Source: Oncomelania hupensis (Eukaryota; Mollusca; Gastropoda; Littorinimorpha; Pomatiopsidae). From it: 64,000 nucleotides of DNA. Of the stretch, positions 23,501-33,535 are shown one piece after another. Every line of letters begins with the position of its first letter. The first letter of the stretch is position 1. Position numbers and translations under genes: made by a program. Where the stretch lies: the NCBI GenBank assembly GCA_036898135.1, contig CM072516.1, forward strand, positions 18,244,876 through 18,308,875, written 5' to 3'. The notes under the pieces are model-generated. The model ran no database searches, was not told the DNA's origin, and was given only the letters and a program-made list of their open reading frames with translations.

Positions 23501-26500
23501 TGAATGACTTCACTTCAAGGTCAAGGTTACAAGGTCAACAAATGTTAGTCAAAAAATGAAAATTTTTCACAAATGTTCACTTTTTTTTCTAGGTTATTAA
23601 TATTAAAGTTATGATTCTTTGGTGCACATACTTTGCAAATTTGGTCAACCTCACTCCAAGGCCAAGGTCACTAGAGCTGAACAAAGTCAATTAGTATAGA
23701 TACTTTTAAGTGTCCTTGACCCTAAACTATGAGAGATATAAAGTCCAGACTTGTTGTATTTAGAGATCATAGATTGATCTTTTATATTTTTTCTATTTTT
23801 GGGTTGATCTTGAAGGTCAAGGTTATTTTAGGCCTTGCAAAAACACAAAACATAGGTCATCATACAGTGCAATGGCTGTTCATTAAACTCATACTATGCA
23901 ACAACATTGGGTTATTTGATGAGACATTCATGAGAGGTTATGGGAGGGTCAAAGTCACTGAAGGTCGTCATTCAAAGGTCACTGGGTTTTTTTCATAATA
24001 CAACTTTTGCTGTACTTTATTTGATAGTATATGAGTGTATTTGAAGCTGGAGGTCAAGGTCATCTCAAGGTCAAGAGCATAGAAAGATCAAAGTTGGTAT
24101 TTGCATTTTCGTTTCATTTTGTTTTTTCTAGGCACTCATTTTCATGTTTAATATTGCTAGTTCCATAAGGAGCATATGAGTCATATGGGCTTTGCCCTTC
24201 TAGTTTAATGCTGTAAGAGTAGGAACTCTTTTTGCACTGATGTAAGGTAAACAATGAAATGCTGGATTTTGTCTCTGTATAAAGGGGTTTGGCCCTCTGA
24301 ACCCATAGTTTCTCTCCATCAAGGAATATTATTACTTATTGTAGCTTTCATTACTCAAAAGAGTACAAGTACTGATTATTTATATTAAAACAAGATATTT
24401 CATTGCGACATAGTTCTGTTTTTCTTTAACTGAGTCCGCGTTTGATTCATGTCCATAATTTTTTTACAAATATTTTATTTTTTACAAAATACTGTTTTTT
24501 TTTACCACAGCTGGACTTTGAAGCTTCCAGTACTGGTGGATTGGGAGGCAATACAGGTTTCATGGTGAAAGCAGGATTGGATGAAGCCTTGGATGCCAGT
24601 AAGGGGTTTTATACTATAGGATAAACCATTTTATTGTTATTGTATCTATATTGTTTGTCTTTTTTTTTTTTTTCTGAATAAGACACTCGGTAAAGTCTCG
24701 AAAGCTGACATTCAGTTTTGTGTCAAGAAGCTACCTAAATATTATGTGTGTCTGCGTGTTATGTTTATAATTCATTGTGTTAAAAATGTTTCTTGATTAG
24801 TCTTTGGAGGCCAGTCTATATTTAGGTTAAAAACAGGCCAAATTCGGAAGGTAATGTCATTATCTGTGATAATTTTTCTTTATTTTTTTGACTCGCATAC
24901 ATAGCAATGTTAGTATATGTACTCACCCCTCCTTCTTTTCTGATTTCGACCAGCACCGTTACACCCCCAACCCCCTGACTCCTTAGCTGCTCTCATCATT
25001 TATAGTTTACTTGCAAATATTCTTTTTTAAGTTTGCAATATGTCATTGCATAATGTATTAGTGTCTCCTTTTTGTTTGTATATGTCATTGCATAATATAT
25101 TAGTGTCTCGTTTTTGTTGCACTTATTTTCTTATGTGTTTCCATGTTAACGTTAAGTATAAATGGGTTAGAACTGCGCTTTGAACAGATGTTATTAGGAA
25201 AAAGCGTTATATAAATAATCTTAGTATAGTAGTAGTAGTAGTAGTAATTATTGTTTTTATTATCCCAAGATCATCTTTTTTGGGGGGAGAAGGGGGAGGG
25301 CATAATACAACTTTTGTTGTACTATATTTGATAATACATGAGTGTATTTGGAGCAAGAGGTCAAGGTCAAGAGCATAGATTGATTAAAGTCGGTATTACT
25401 TTGCATTTTAATGGCACGGTTTCATTTTGTTTTTTCATGACACTCCATTTTTATGTTAAATATTGCCAGCTCCATAAGGAGCATTTGAGTCATATGGGCT
25501 TTGCCCTCCTAGTTTCTGGTCGTTTAACAGAGAAGCGTGCTTACTACGGTCTGCCAGACCTGATGACCAAAGTAGCAAGGGAAGAACTAAGCAGACTGGG
25601 TGAAAACATCACAACTTGTAACGTCATCTACATGCCCCAGGTTTGATACTATATTGTTGTATGATTGTATTGTACAGACTGTTTACTTAGAATGCACATA
25701 ATAATGACATCATTTGAATACGCATACACTAGACGAAATAAATAATGAACGTTTGGGCACTGAGTGTTACTTGAACAGGGATTTTAGAGGTATATAATAG
25801 CCAAGTAACCTTGTTTATTTAGTCACTTTTATTTGGCGCCTTTTCAGCTCAAGAGCTGCTCAAGACATTGGCTGATCCAGGATCTAACTCAAGCAGCCTG
25901 TGGCGCCCACTTGCAACTTATGGGTGCATAGTCTGATGCCCAGACAACTGAGCACAATCATGGGTGACCGGGATCTGGCAGAAGGAACCTTTTGCTTGCC
26001 CGGTGTATTTATATGGTCGGCACTCACCCATTTAGAACATGAACGTCAGGATATTTAAAGTCGGTGCAATGGAATGCTTGCGTGCACAGGCTGGAGCTCG
26101 GTTTATACTCTCATCCAAAGGAGTAGGACCGCAATGTCTCAGAGTAATTTTTTGTTTCAAGGCCGTTAACAGGCTTTGAGTCACTGCTTATACATTCTGC
26201 AGTGTGATCACCTGATATTCAAGTACACTGCATACACCGCTGAGTCAACTGAGCTCATTCATTTACCTTTGATATGCTTATGCCACATCCAGTTTTGACC
26301 ATTTGTTATTCTTTCCTGTGCTTACATGTCTTCTCGTTCTTCTGCTTTTGATCTTTATTGATTGATTGATTGATTGTTGCTTTAGGTCCAGCGGACTCTT
26401 CCGAGCCAAATCAGGACCGGACAATCCCCGATCCGCATAAAAGATCTGCTGAAACAACCATAGTGGGAAAATTGAATGTCCTCCACGGGCCAGTCACTTT

Positions 26501-29500
26501 ACAATAAAGACATCCCACGCAGGGGACGGCTGAGGCTTTACCCCAACTACTCGAACCCCCGGTTACAAAAACAAAATAGAATACAAACATCATTATAAAT
26601 TATCAACAAAACATATACATATAAAATGCCTATATTGCTAAATAATAACATCATAGGAAGCCCTAGTGACCACCCGGCAGAAAGCGTCCAACACTCCCAA
26701 GCTGATCCAACAGACCTCATACACAAACAAGGAGTCTTGTCCAGGAAGAGTTTTCAAGAAAAAAGGTAGGTCATTGATCTAGCGAAGAAGAAGATAGTAT
26801 AGCAGAGTGATAGGACAGAGCAGGAATGGGAAAGAGCAAATGAGGAAGACAGCGACAGTGGGAATTTAAAGCACTAAATTTCCAGAAAGTGGGGACACTA
26901 TTTATACTGAAACCCCCGGCACCCCAACGGGGGTACTGTTGCCGCAGTGAATTGGTCATGCCTACAAAGTCAAGACAGGTTTTCAACTGGGGCTTTCACT
27001 TTTCCCTTTATAGGTTAGAACAATCTACAGTGGCAAGATTGCTCATGACCCCAAGGGGTTGCTTTTGATCTAAGGCCAAGCTAACTTTGTGGTCAAAATT
27101 CTGTTTTGCAGATCTGTTACCTGCTGGCAATACCCAAACCAGATGGCATGGAGGATGGAAACTATGAGATGCCGGGCATGAAGTTCTATGTATGTAAAAT
27201 GTTGTTCAATCATCCTGTAGTTTTGTGTTAGAAAATATGTAATTGAGAAGTGAGATTTCTTTTTAGTTCATTAATGTTCTGTGCTTCCCCTCCCCAAACA
27301 TCCTCTCATACCCCCCTATTCCTCATCTTCATAATGGTTATTCTCTTAGGTATTTAAACACTTTCTTTGAGTGCCCAATGCTGGATTTACTACAGATCTT
27401 ATAATCGATTTGTGTCTATTTTCAGTAGAAAAATATATAGTATGAGTACAAGCTTGCGTAAGATGGAGTGTTTCATGGAGAGCAAAGAATGCAAATGCAC
27501 TTTTTCGCTAATTTTATCCAATAAAATTGTTCTTGTGTGTTTCTTGCCTTCAGTTCGAAACCAACAATGTTCTGCACTACAAGTCAGCTCGAACAACAGG
27601 TGTAGTTTTTAGCGTAATAATGTTTGCATGGTCCTCCGGCCTTTTCGTTTCTTTGCATGCAGTTGAATGAAGTTTATAATTTGGGGTTTAGTTCCTTGTT
27701 TTCTGTATAGTATTGGTGTTTGAAATTTTGTTAAAAAAATGTCAGTTTTTCATAAATGACTGAATTTTATTTTCCTTTCAGAACTGGATAATATGTTGGG
27801 TGACACACTGTGTGACATAAAAGGTAACTTAAATCTTGTGATTCCGACTATTTTTATTTTAAATTGTAGTGGGTTTTTTTCTCTTCAGAGTTCTAAACAT
27901 TTACAACACTAATTATAAATGGAAACGCAAACATTTTTTACACGATTTATTATTATTATAAAGACAAACCATGGACACAAATTTACAGAAATGTGTGTGG
28001 GTATGAGGGTCTTCTCATGCATAATGTTTCATCCATCTGTTGCTTGCAGTGGTTTAAAATTAGAATGTATATAACTCTGATGTAAAATACTACTCCTGTA
28101 TATTAACGAATAACGAATAGCGAATCTTTATTGTCCCCATTTGCACAAGGATATTTGTGTGTGATGCACAGTAACTGTTAACATATTAAGAAGACAACAC
28201 AAAGGTTAGCGTACATGTATACAATAAAGAAACGGTAGCGGATATTAGAACACCTTAATGTTAAAAAATAATAATAATAATAAAAAAATTAAAAAAATAA
28301 AAAATCTTAAGACTATAACTGCCATTTTCACAATTATTCACGCTTTCTCATGACCATGGTAATCCTTGCACATTCATTCTTATCCACGTATCGACTCATC
28401 CCACACACACCCTTAATACATTTAAGGGGCTCACTGTAGTTAAGCTAGTCGTTCTAGGGTTGCACATTACGCACTTCCACTGTCAACGCTATATCAACAT
28501 TGTTGTTTCCGTTCACTAACTACAGGGGAGTGGAGGTTTTACATACATTATAAGAAAATAAGTAACGACCAATAGGCTACTGAGCAAATTAAAATTAATG
28601 GTGTTACATGGACACTATACACATGACTAGTTACAACTTGAGACATTCCGCAACGAATACATCAGTAAACTGTTGTTACTTCAAAAACATGAGGCTAGAA
28701 TGAGTAGATTTAACATTGCTAATAAAGTCATGGTACTAGGTAGGCATCACGGATTAGGGTCACGTATATTATGAAAATATAATGTGTTTACTGATACGAA
28801 ATAGCAAAATACAGTGTATGATTCTGATTTTGTTTCTTCCAGATATGGAGAAGAACATATTGCTAAGGCTGCAGAACAACATTGTGGAACAGTCGGCAGT
28901 TCTTCTTGATGTTATGGAGCTTGCTGCCCAGCTTGACTGGTCAGTGTTAAATAATAATTGAAGATCTGGGGTATTACATAGTAACTAAGTACAAGGTAAT
29001 GCTCAGCATACTCCGTGACGATTAGATACATTTTGCAGTTAGATAATAATGGGATTACTTTGAATATTAAATTATATTGCCTCTGTGAAAATACCTTTTT
29101 TTTTTTTTAAAACAAAGACAAAGAACTTCCAGGATCGTGGATGAGTATCAACTAAGATAACTGACTAAAAAAAAAAGCAATCGTAGATATTTCAAGTCAT
29201 CACTGCCTTGTTCTTTTTCATTATTGTAATGATCATTTACCATGTCTGTCATTGCATTATTTAAACTGCCTTTGACAGATTGAAGGTTTGTGAGAAATTG
29301 CTGGAGGTTCATGGGTAGAAAATAGTATGCCCTTAGTTTTAAAAAAAAAAATCATTTATTTATATTGGTTGGCACAGATGCTGATCAAGATACTGACATG
29401 CTTAATTTGTATTGTGATAACAGTTTGATGTCATTGACTGCCTGCGCCATTGAGTTTGGATATGTGCGCCCAGAGCTGACTGAAGACAACATCATTGAGA

Positions 29501-32500
29501 TACGAAAGGGCAGGTAATTTTGTTTCAATTTACTAATGTAAGCAAATCGTAGCAAGCAGTTTTAAGAGAACACTCACATCTTAGAATACCAAGGTGATAA
29601 CATGGCAAGAAATAAGAATAGTCAATAATTACTTTTATATTTGTATGTACATGTGGGTTTTGTTACTGTAACAAATAATTTTGTTTCCAGGCACCCACTT
29701 CAAGAACTGTGCTGTAGCCCTTTCATTCCCAATGACACAATGTCTGGCAATGCAAGCAGCAAAGTCAAAGTTCTCACCGGACCTAATTCTTGTGGGAAAA
29801 GCGTCTATCTCAAGCAGGTGTGGATTGAATAACCCTCCTTTTAATTCTTCATGACATTCTAGCTCACGAGAAACTGAATACATAGCATCATTGCTAATAT
29901 CATGAAAATTCTACAGAATGTGCCACGCTGATTCCTAGTCTCACAATGTTTTTACATCACAGATCTTTTACATTACAGTCAAACTCAGCTGTGAAATTGT
30001 GTTAGAGCGGCGTTTTGCCTAAATCCGTTAAAAATTAGTTTGCCCACAGTTCCAAATAAATTTGCCCGACTTGCATTTACATGTGTTCTTTCACTTTCAG
30101 TATAAAGGATTGTTTGTTGTAGTTCATGTGCATGTTTTGCTAAGGTGGTTTTGCTCTTGTGGATATGCAACAAATTAAATCAACCAAAACCCAAAGCCTG
30201 TTGTTAATATGATAATAGCTGTAACACAGACTGGATATGTTCTCTGAAAACCCAAGAATGACTACATGGTCCTCTGCGACTCAACAGATTAATATTGATG
30301 GGGGTTTTATATAAATGATGATCTGTGTTATTTTGTATTTGTTACACCGATTCAGTAATCTCATGCGCTTATTACTGTTCCTTGTAGATGGCAGTGATAG
30401 TGTACATGGCCCACATTGGGAGTTTTGTGCCAGCGGAAAGCGCGGTGATCGGACAAATTGACAGGATCTTTTCTCGCATCAAATCCCTTGACAGTGTGTC
30501 AGTCGGTCTGTCCACTTTCATGCTGGACATCAACCAGGTGAAATTCAATCTGCAACATTATGTAATATTTTAGTTACCCAAGAATAACTCTTTGTGCGTG
30601 CTTGCATGCGTAGGTTAACAAAAACACATTTTGGTCACAGTAGAGCTTGCCAAAGACAAAGATAGGTGAAAAATACAATGTTGTTCATGAACTTTCTGCG
30701 TACTGCCCAGGGCTGACAGCATTTGAAGATGATGAAGAGGAGAATTTTATTTTTTAGTTTATCCACAAATTATGAAATATTGAATTTATTTATTTGTCTT
30801 TTACAGTTCCTCTTCTTGGCTGTTCTGTTTTAGGTTTCTTGTTGGTGGGTAAAGTATGTATATTGTTTTGTTTTGAAGAGGAGGTGCATAATAGTACATT
30901 TTTGTCTACAGATGTCAGACGCTCTGAACAATGCAACCAAGCAGTCTCTGGTTATTGTGGATGAGTTTGGAAAAGGCACAGAGACCGTAAGTGAATTTAC
31001 AGCTACATGGTAAGACGTCAGTTGTAAGCACAACTTTAGGTGTTAGTTTGTTTTCTTATGCACTTTAATAGTTGACATTAATTTTTTTATTCATTCATTA
31101 GTTATGTTTCCAAAGGTGCTCACTGCTGCATTAACTAATGATATGTATTATCTTGCTGGAAACCTCTTATTGATTTCATTGAATATCAATTTGTATGATC
31201 TTTTTTGTTGTTGATAGGTTGGATTTCATTGAATATTGATATGCCTACTGTTTTTCAATAGGTTGATGGTTTGTCCCTGCTTGCAGCCAGTCTTCGTTAC
31301 TGGCTAAAGAAGGGTGAAGATTGTCCTCACGTACTGGTTTCCACCCATTTCCATGAATTGGTGCAGCAGTCTTTGCTTCCATCTTCTTCCATGGTGGAGT
31401 TTTTGGTGAGGAATCACATGGAAATCTGTGTGTTGGGTTAATTCTAAATTTGTGTGACTGAGTGATTGAGTGTTCGTGCTTGTATATGAACAGATCAGAG
31501 TATTTCCAGCAGTTTAGAAGGAATGAGAGATGGAAGCTGTGTTGATTTATTGTCCCGGTGACATGTAAGTTTTGAGGATGATGATGATTTACTATTCATT
31601 TCTTAATTTTATATACATTCTTGAGCCCACCCTGAAAGCAATTTTCCACTTTTATGTATGTAATGTAAAGGTTGGACAATAAAGATGTATTGCATTGAAT
31701 AAAATGTGTTATTCTTGTTCTAGACGATGGAAACGCTGCAACAAGAAGGCGAGCTGGTGTTTCTGTATAATTTGACAGCGGGTCACACCAGTTCCAGTTA
31801 TGCTGCACACACTGCGCTCCGAGCTGGTTTGCCACCTGATATTGTGCAAAGGGGTAGACAGGTGCGTGAACCTCATTTTATTTAGTTTAAATAATTATTC
31901 CCTATTCTTTGAGCTGATATTTTGCCAGAGGTTTCCCAATTGTCCCAAGGTTGCTGCTGTTGTTAACATGTGTGTACAGCAACTTAATATTATATTCTTA
32001 TCTTGCTCTAGTTGCCAAATCATACTCCCAAGTGTGTACATTTTTCGAAGTGCTTGTGAAACCAATTATTTCTATACCTGCAAGTCTTGCGTTACAGTTA
32101 CTTATTTCCACTCACTTTTTGATTGTTGATTTTGCATTTCTTGATTTGGTTAACTTGTATTCATTTTTAATTTGTATCCCAGAAAAAAGGATGCATGTTT
32201 TTGAGCTTCTGGTTTAAAGTGATTTTGTCATGCTAGTTGTATACTGGTGTCTGTATAAATTATAACATGACAGAAACTTTGTGACATTGGATTGTTCTCC
32301 TTTCACTTCTGTTCCCACTGTTTGTATTACTATCAATAACATGTAGACTCATCATATTGTTGGATCTGCTGTCATTTATTTGTGCATTTCAGGTGTCCAA
32401 CTTGCTGGCTCAGAACAAACCAGTCCATCAGGTCGATGACAACAGTGCTGATACACAGTTCAGACGGTAAATATTTTGGATATTAAAAATCCTCTTTTTT

Positions 32501-33217
32501 AGTTTGTTTTTATGTGTGTGTGCATGTGTTTGCATGCATGCATATGCGTATCACAGGCAAGCCAATTGTTATAAAAAATACTAAAGAAAATTGCACACTC
32601 ACGCAAGTACACATGCACGCACGCATACGCACGCGCGCACACACAACCACACACACACAAACGAAAATAGGAAGTAAATCACTATATTTTTAAAGAACTG
32701 GTGGTTAAAAAAATGAAAATTTAAGAAACGTCTATATGAAGAAAAGTGCATGTTGACATAAAAGAAAATATAACTTTCAGCCAGTGAACATTGATTTTAA
32801 AGAACATTGGTATTATTCATTGTTTACAAATAACTGACCAGAGAACATTTTATCTCTTTAATATATGTAATAATTTGTTGTCTTGAGAGAAAAAAATAAA
32901 GAAAAAAAAGGGAAGGAAAAAATAGAAGAAAAAAGCCACCAAAAAATCTACAGAAGTAATATAAAGACACCAGAGTAAGGATTATGATAATAAAGATTAC
33001 AAACAAACTAAAATTCCCAAGAGGCACAGTGAAGAATAACAAAATTGTCAAATCTTACAGTTTTATATTATACTGTGTTGCATGTTTGAATTTGTGCAGG
33101 TATCAGACGATTGTGAACACATTCATGGAACTTGATCTGAAGACGTGCGACGTCAAAGGGTTTCTTCAAAACTATGTTCTTCCGGTCAGCAAGGGATGTG
33201 GTGCTAACTGGACGTGA
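11478..33217 (+). CDS. MSH5: MutS protein homolog 5 (meiotic crossover ATPase), 27 coding exons
   Basis: Joined exons give 2601 bases, 866 codons plus stop, close to the roughly 830 residues of vertebrate MSH5. All introns are GT-AG and all phases agree. MSH5 pairs with MSH4 to form MutS-gamma, a nuclear sliding clamp that stabilises Holliday-junction intermediates in meiosis I. Like other MSH4/MSH5 proteins it lacks the N-terminal mismatch-recognition domain: after a low-complexity leader it starts directly with the connector domain ([13 protein letters not shown]). The Walker A motif GPNSCGKS (residues 622-629), signature STFMLDINQ (676-684), Walker [13 protein letters not shown] (696-707) and H-loop STHFHEL are intact. 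The first ATG (11478) was chosen because it opens the phase-0 exon that joins exon 2. An upstream noncoding exon is possible. Introns are rich in transposons. Exon coordinates are in the three block entries. Confidence 0.93.
11523..11552 (+). repeat. MSH5: TCA/TCT trinucleotide run inside MSH5 exon 1
   Basis: TCATCATCTTCATCATCATC lies in frame and encodes the eight-serine run. Such tracts are length-polymorphic, so the leader length may vary between individuals. Confidence 0.8.
11944..12018. repeat. Three tandem 25-bp units
   Basis: Units at 11944-11968, 11969-11993 and 11994-12018 share TTAGATAGCTGAACATTACC and differ at few positions; units 1 and 3 are identical. They lie in MSH5 intron 1. 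Confidence 0.9.
12430..12490 (+). repeat. Short repeat R3 (distant relative of the R2 tail)
   Basis: TTTGCAGTCTGCTGGACCCT then TAAGTTAATAAATAACTAACT resembles 15838-15882. Both look like diverged forms of the R2 3' end (GAGTCCGCTGGACCTAAAGC). Confidence 0.5.
13401..14109 (+). mobile_element. Full-length R2 retroposon (709 bp, plus orientation)
   Basis: A perfect 11-bp duplication TGTCTTTATTT flanks the element (13390-13400 and 14110-14120). The 5' end starts CACCCCTTGGGGTCATGAGC and the 3' end is GGCTCGGAAGAGTCCGCTGG followed by AATC repeats. No open frame encodes a recognisable protein and no tRNA box pair is obvious. A TATAAATA lies at about 13557. The tail and variable-length target duplications show LINE-type retroposition of a non-autonomous element. 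It lies in MSH5 intron 1. Confidence 0.88.
15241..15770 (+). mobile_element. R2 retroposon, 5'-truncated copy with (ATGTA)n tail
   Basis: Matches 13575-14090 of the full-length copy from AAATTTAGTGCTTTAAATTC through GGACCTAAAGCAATGATC, then ends in ATGTA repeats rather than AATC. A diverged R3-like segment follows at 15771-15882. No clear target duplication was seen. Confidence 0.8.
16452..16735 (+). mobile_element. SINE with tRNA-like and 5S rRNA-like head
   Basis: An A-box-like TAGCGCAGTGGTTGGAGC (16460-16477) precedes AAGTTAAGCACCGTCC and GAGCACTTGGATGGGTGAC (about 16495-16538), which closely resembles the internal control region of 5S rRNA. The 3' end reads GGGACTACCTTTACCTACC. It lies just after the donor of MSH5 exon 2 (16438). 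A second, diverged member is at 45235-45535. Confidence 0.65.
17535..17595. repeat. (CT)n microsatellite
   Basis: Near-pure CT tract with one interruption, in MSH5 intron 3. Confidence 0.95.
17859..17969 (+). mobile_element. 111-bp 5'-truncated LINE insertion with target duplication
   Basis: The last 111 bases of the LINE family (compare 1964-2068) sit between direct repeats TTACCCAG at 17851-17858 and 17970-17977, possibly 9 bp with a leading G. It ends CAGGATAGG. It is in MSH5 intron 3, 61 bases before exon 4. Confidence 0.92.
18519..18588. repeat. (TG)n(AG)n compound microsatellite
   Basis: TG run to about 18540, then AG run to 18588, in MSH5 intron 5. Confidence 0.95.
18705..18815 (+). 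mobile_element. 3' end of a SINE (family S1)
   Basis: GTGGGCGCC, CAGCTTGAGTTATATCCTG and GAGCAGCTCTTGATTTGG, ending AAGTGCTATATAAGAA, match the reverse complement of 25830-25920. Lies in MSH5 intron 5. Confidence 0.6.
20590..21100 (+). mobile_element. GC-richer insert, probable DNA transposon remnant
   Basis: Sequence in MSH5 intron 10 that is distinct in composition. A frame ending near 21093 reads [17 protein letters not shown] and continues to a GT dinucleotide at CTGGTTAG. A QSRLSF-like motif near a Lys/Asn-rich start is reminiscent of transposase N-termini with a PCNA-binding box. The rest was not recognised. Element ends were not found. Confidence 0.3.
21421..21760 (+). mobile_element. 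tRNA-derived SINE (family S1)
   Basis: A box TGAGTGGTTAGAGCG (about 21435-21449) and B box GGTTCGAGCCC (21475-21485) are followed by a non-tRNA body containing TGTCCTTGGGAAAGACACTT, then an A-rich tail near 21740. The head resembles a Leu/Ser-type tRNA but cannot fold as a complete one. It lies in MSH5 intron 10. Confidence 0.8.
21870..28939 (+). CDS. MSH5: MSH5 exons 11-19: MutS core lever and clamp
   Basis: Exons: 21870-21932, 22231-22302, 22633-22692, 24511-24598, 25531-25640, 27112-27189, 27554-27599, 27782-27823, 28843-28939. They encode [59 protein letters not shown], then [20 protein letters not shown], matching the human [20 protein letters not shown] block. Next come [30 protein letters not shown] and the helical [17 protein letters not shown]. 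Exon 15 has a second possible acceptor at 25511-25512, contributed by a repeat, which would add six codons in frame. An R2 retroposon ends about 50 bases before exon 16. Confidence 0.9.
22780..23101. mobile_element. Candidate 322-bp inverted-repeat DNA element (MITE)
   Basis: Ends CAGTGTTTGCC and GGCAGTCCCTG (reverse complement CAGGGACTGCC), flanked by TAAAT on both sides. Internal inverted segments include GCTTGCCCC near the left end and TTGCCCCGGGAACCGGGAA near the right. It lies in MSH5 intron 13. The TIR match is short, so class (hAT-like) is tentative. Confidence 0.5.
23180..24204 (+). repeat. R1 interspersed repeat, near-complete copy
   Basis: Starts TTGATTCACATGTGTAGCAG, has a C-rich tract, then CAAATCCGTACAAGATGAG, then many AAGGTCAAGGT words, and ends CATATGGGCTTTGCCCTTCT followed by AGTTT. 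The start (GACTCACATG in other copies) and end (CATGTGAGTC in other copies) are inverted, so short terminal inverted repeats are possible. Other copies: 24887-24965, 25298-25515, 39513-40944, 41394 onward, 44452-44540, 57301-58725. It lies in MSH5 intron 13. Confidence 0.8.
24887..24965 (+). repeat. R1 repeat, 5' end fragment
   Basis: GACTCGCATACATAGCAATG and GTACTCACCCCTCCTTC match the R1 start. Lies in MSH5 intron 14. Confidence 0.6.
25298..25515 (+). repeat. R1 repeat, 3' end fragment abutting MSH5 exon 15
   Basis: Matches 23995-24204 from CATAATACAACTTTTG to GGGCTTTGCCCTCCTAG. The terminal TTTGCCCTCCTAG (25500-25512) is a good splice acceptor, 18 bases before the acceptor inferred for exon 15. 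Confidence 0.85.
25822..26150 (-). mobile_element. SINE family S1, minus-strand copy lacking a clear tRNA head
   Basis: The reverse complement shares GATGAGAGTATAAACCGAG, CTTTAAA(T/G)ATCCTGACG and GGTGAGTGCCG with 21550-21655. It ends with GGCTGCTTGAGTTAGATCCTG and GAGCAGCTCTTGAGCTG like 18705-18815. Lies in MSH5 intron 15. Confidence 0.7.
26355..27059 (-). mobile_element. Full-length R2 retroposon (705 bp, minus orientation)
   Basis: Reverse complement of the 13401-14109 copy along its whole length with small differences. A perfect 12-bp duplication TGCTTTTGATCT flanks it (26343-26354 and 27060-27071). The (AATC)n tail is at the low-coordinate end. It lies in MSH5 intron 15 and stops about 50 bases before exon 16. 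Confidence 0.92.
27824..28842. other. MSH5 intron 18, repeat-like, no gene
   Basis: AT-rich. A segment at about 28105-28200 beginning GAATAGCGAATCTTTATTGT looks like an interspersed repeat end. No coding pattern was seen. Confidence 0.4.
29424..33217 (+). CDS. MSH5: MSH5 exons 20-27: ATPase domain and C-terminus
   Basis: Exons: 29424-29513, 29691-29817, 30388-30537, 30912-30986, 31262-31405, 31724-31861, 32393-32466, 33100-33217. Exon 21 has RHPLQELC then [18 protein letters not shown] (Walker A). Exon 22 has [19 protein letters not shown] and ends in the signature loop. Exon 23 holds Walker B with DE at residues 701-702. Exon 24 encodes [15 protein letters not shown] and the H-loop. Exon 25 has [20 protein letters not shown], the family-specific block before the C-terminal helix-turn-helix. 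Exon 27 ends NYVLPVSKG and the stop at 33215-33217. All ATPase residues needed for activity appear present. Confidence 0.93.
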
Positions 33218-33535
33218 TATGGCAGCGATGAACCACAAACCTAGCTTTAAAACACCCAGTTTCAATTTCTGGTACAGAATTTCAAGAAGCTGACAGTGGC
33301 AACCATTAGCAGAAATGTAGATAAACTGACCAGAATGTCTGCAAAAATCAGTAAATGTAATTGAAGACAATTTTGAATTTTAAATGCTTCTGTTGTGGAT
33401 TGTTGCTTAACAGTTGAACTCATTCTGTACTTGTGTGGGCTGCTTTTTTATCGTTCAATACTGGCTGATTTGTATGAGTTACTAAAAAAAAAAAAAATAA
33501 AAAAAAGAACAATAAATGTAGTGGAGGCTTGAAAG
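33218..33535 (+). terminator. MSH5: MSH5 3' UTR with poly(A) signal candidate
   Basis: After the stop, AATAAA lies at 33511-33516, just past an A-rich run (33483-33507), and is followed by a TG-containing stretch. This is the first clean hexamer after the stop, giving a 3' UTR of about 300 bases. Confidence 0.6.

Noticed and set aside
25513..25530. Treating the six extra codons as constitutive MSH5 sequence
   Set aside because: The shorter form aligns better with the KKRRLMGLP region of vertebrate MSH5, so the 25531 start is preferred and the longer one is listed only as an alternative.
30829..31033. Minus-strand frame over MSH5 exon 23 and other antisense frames in MSH5 introns
   Set aside because: No coding pattern; opposite-strand shadow of a conserved exon.
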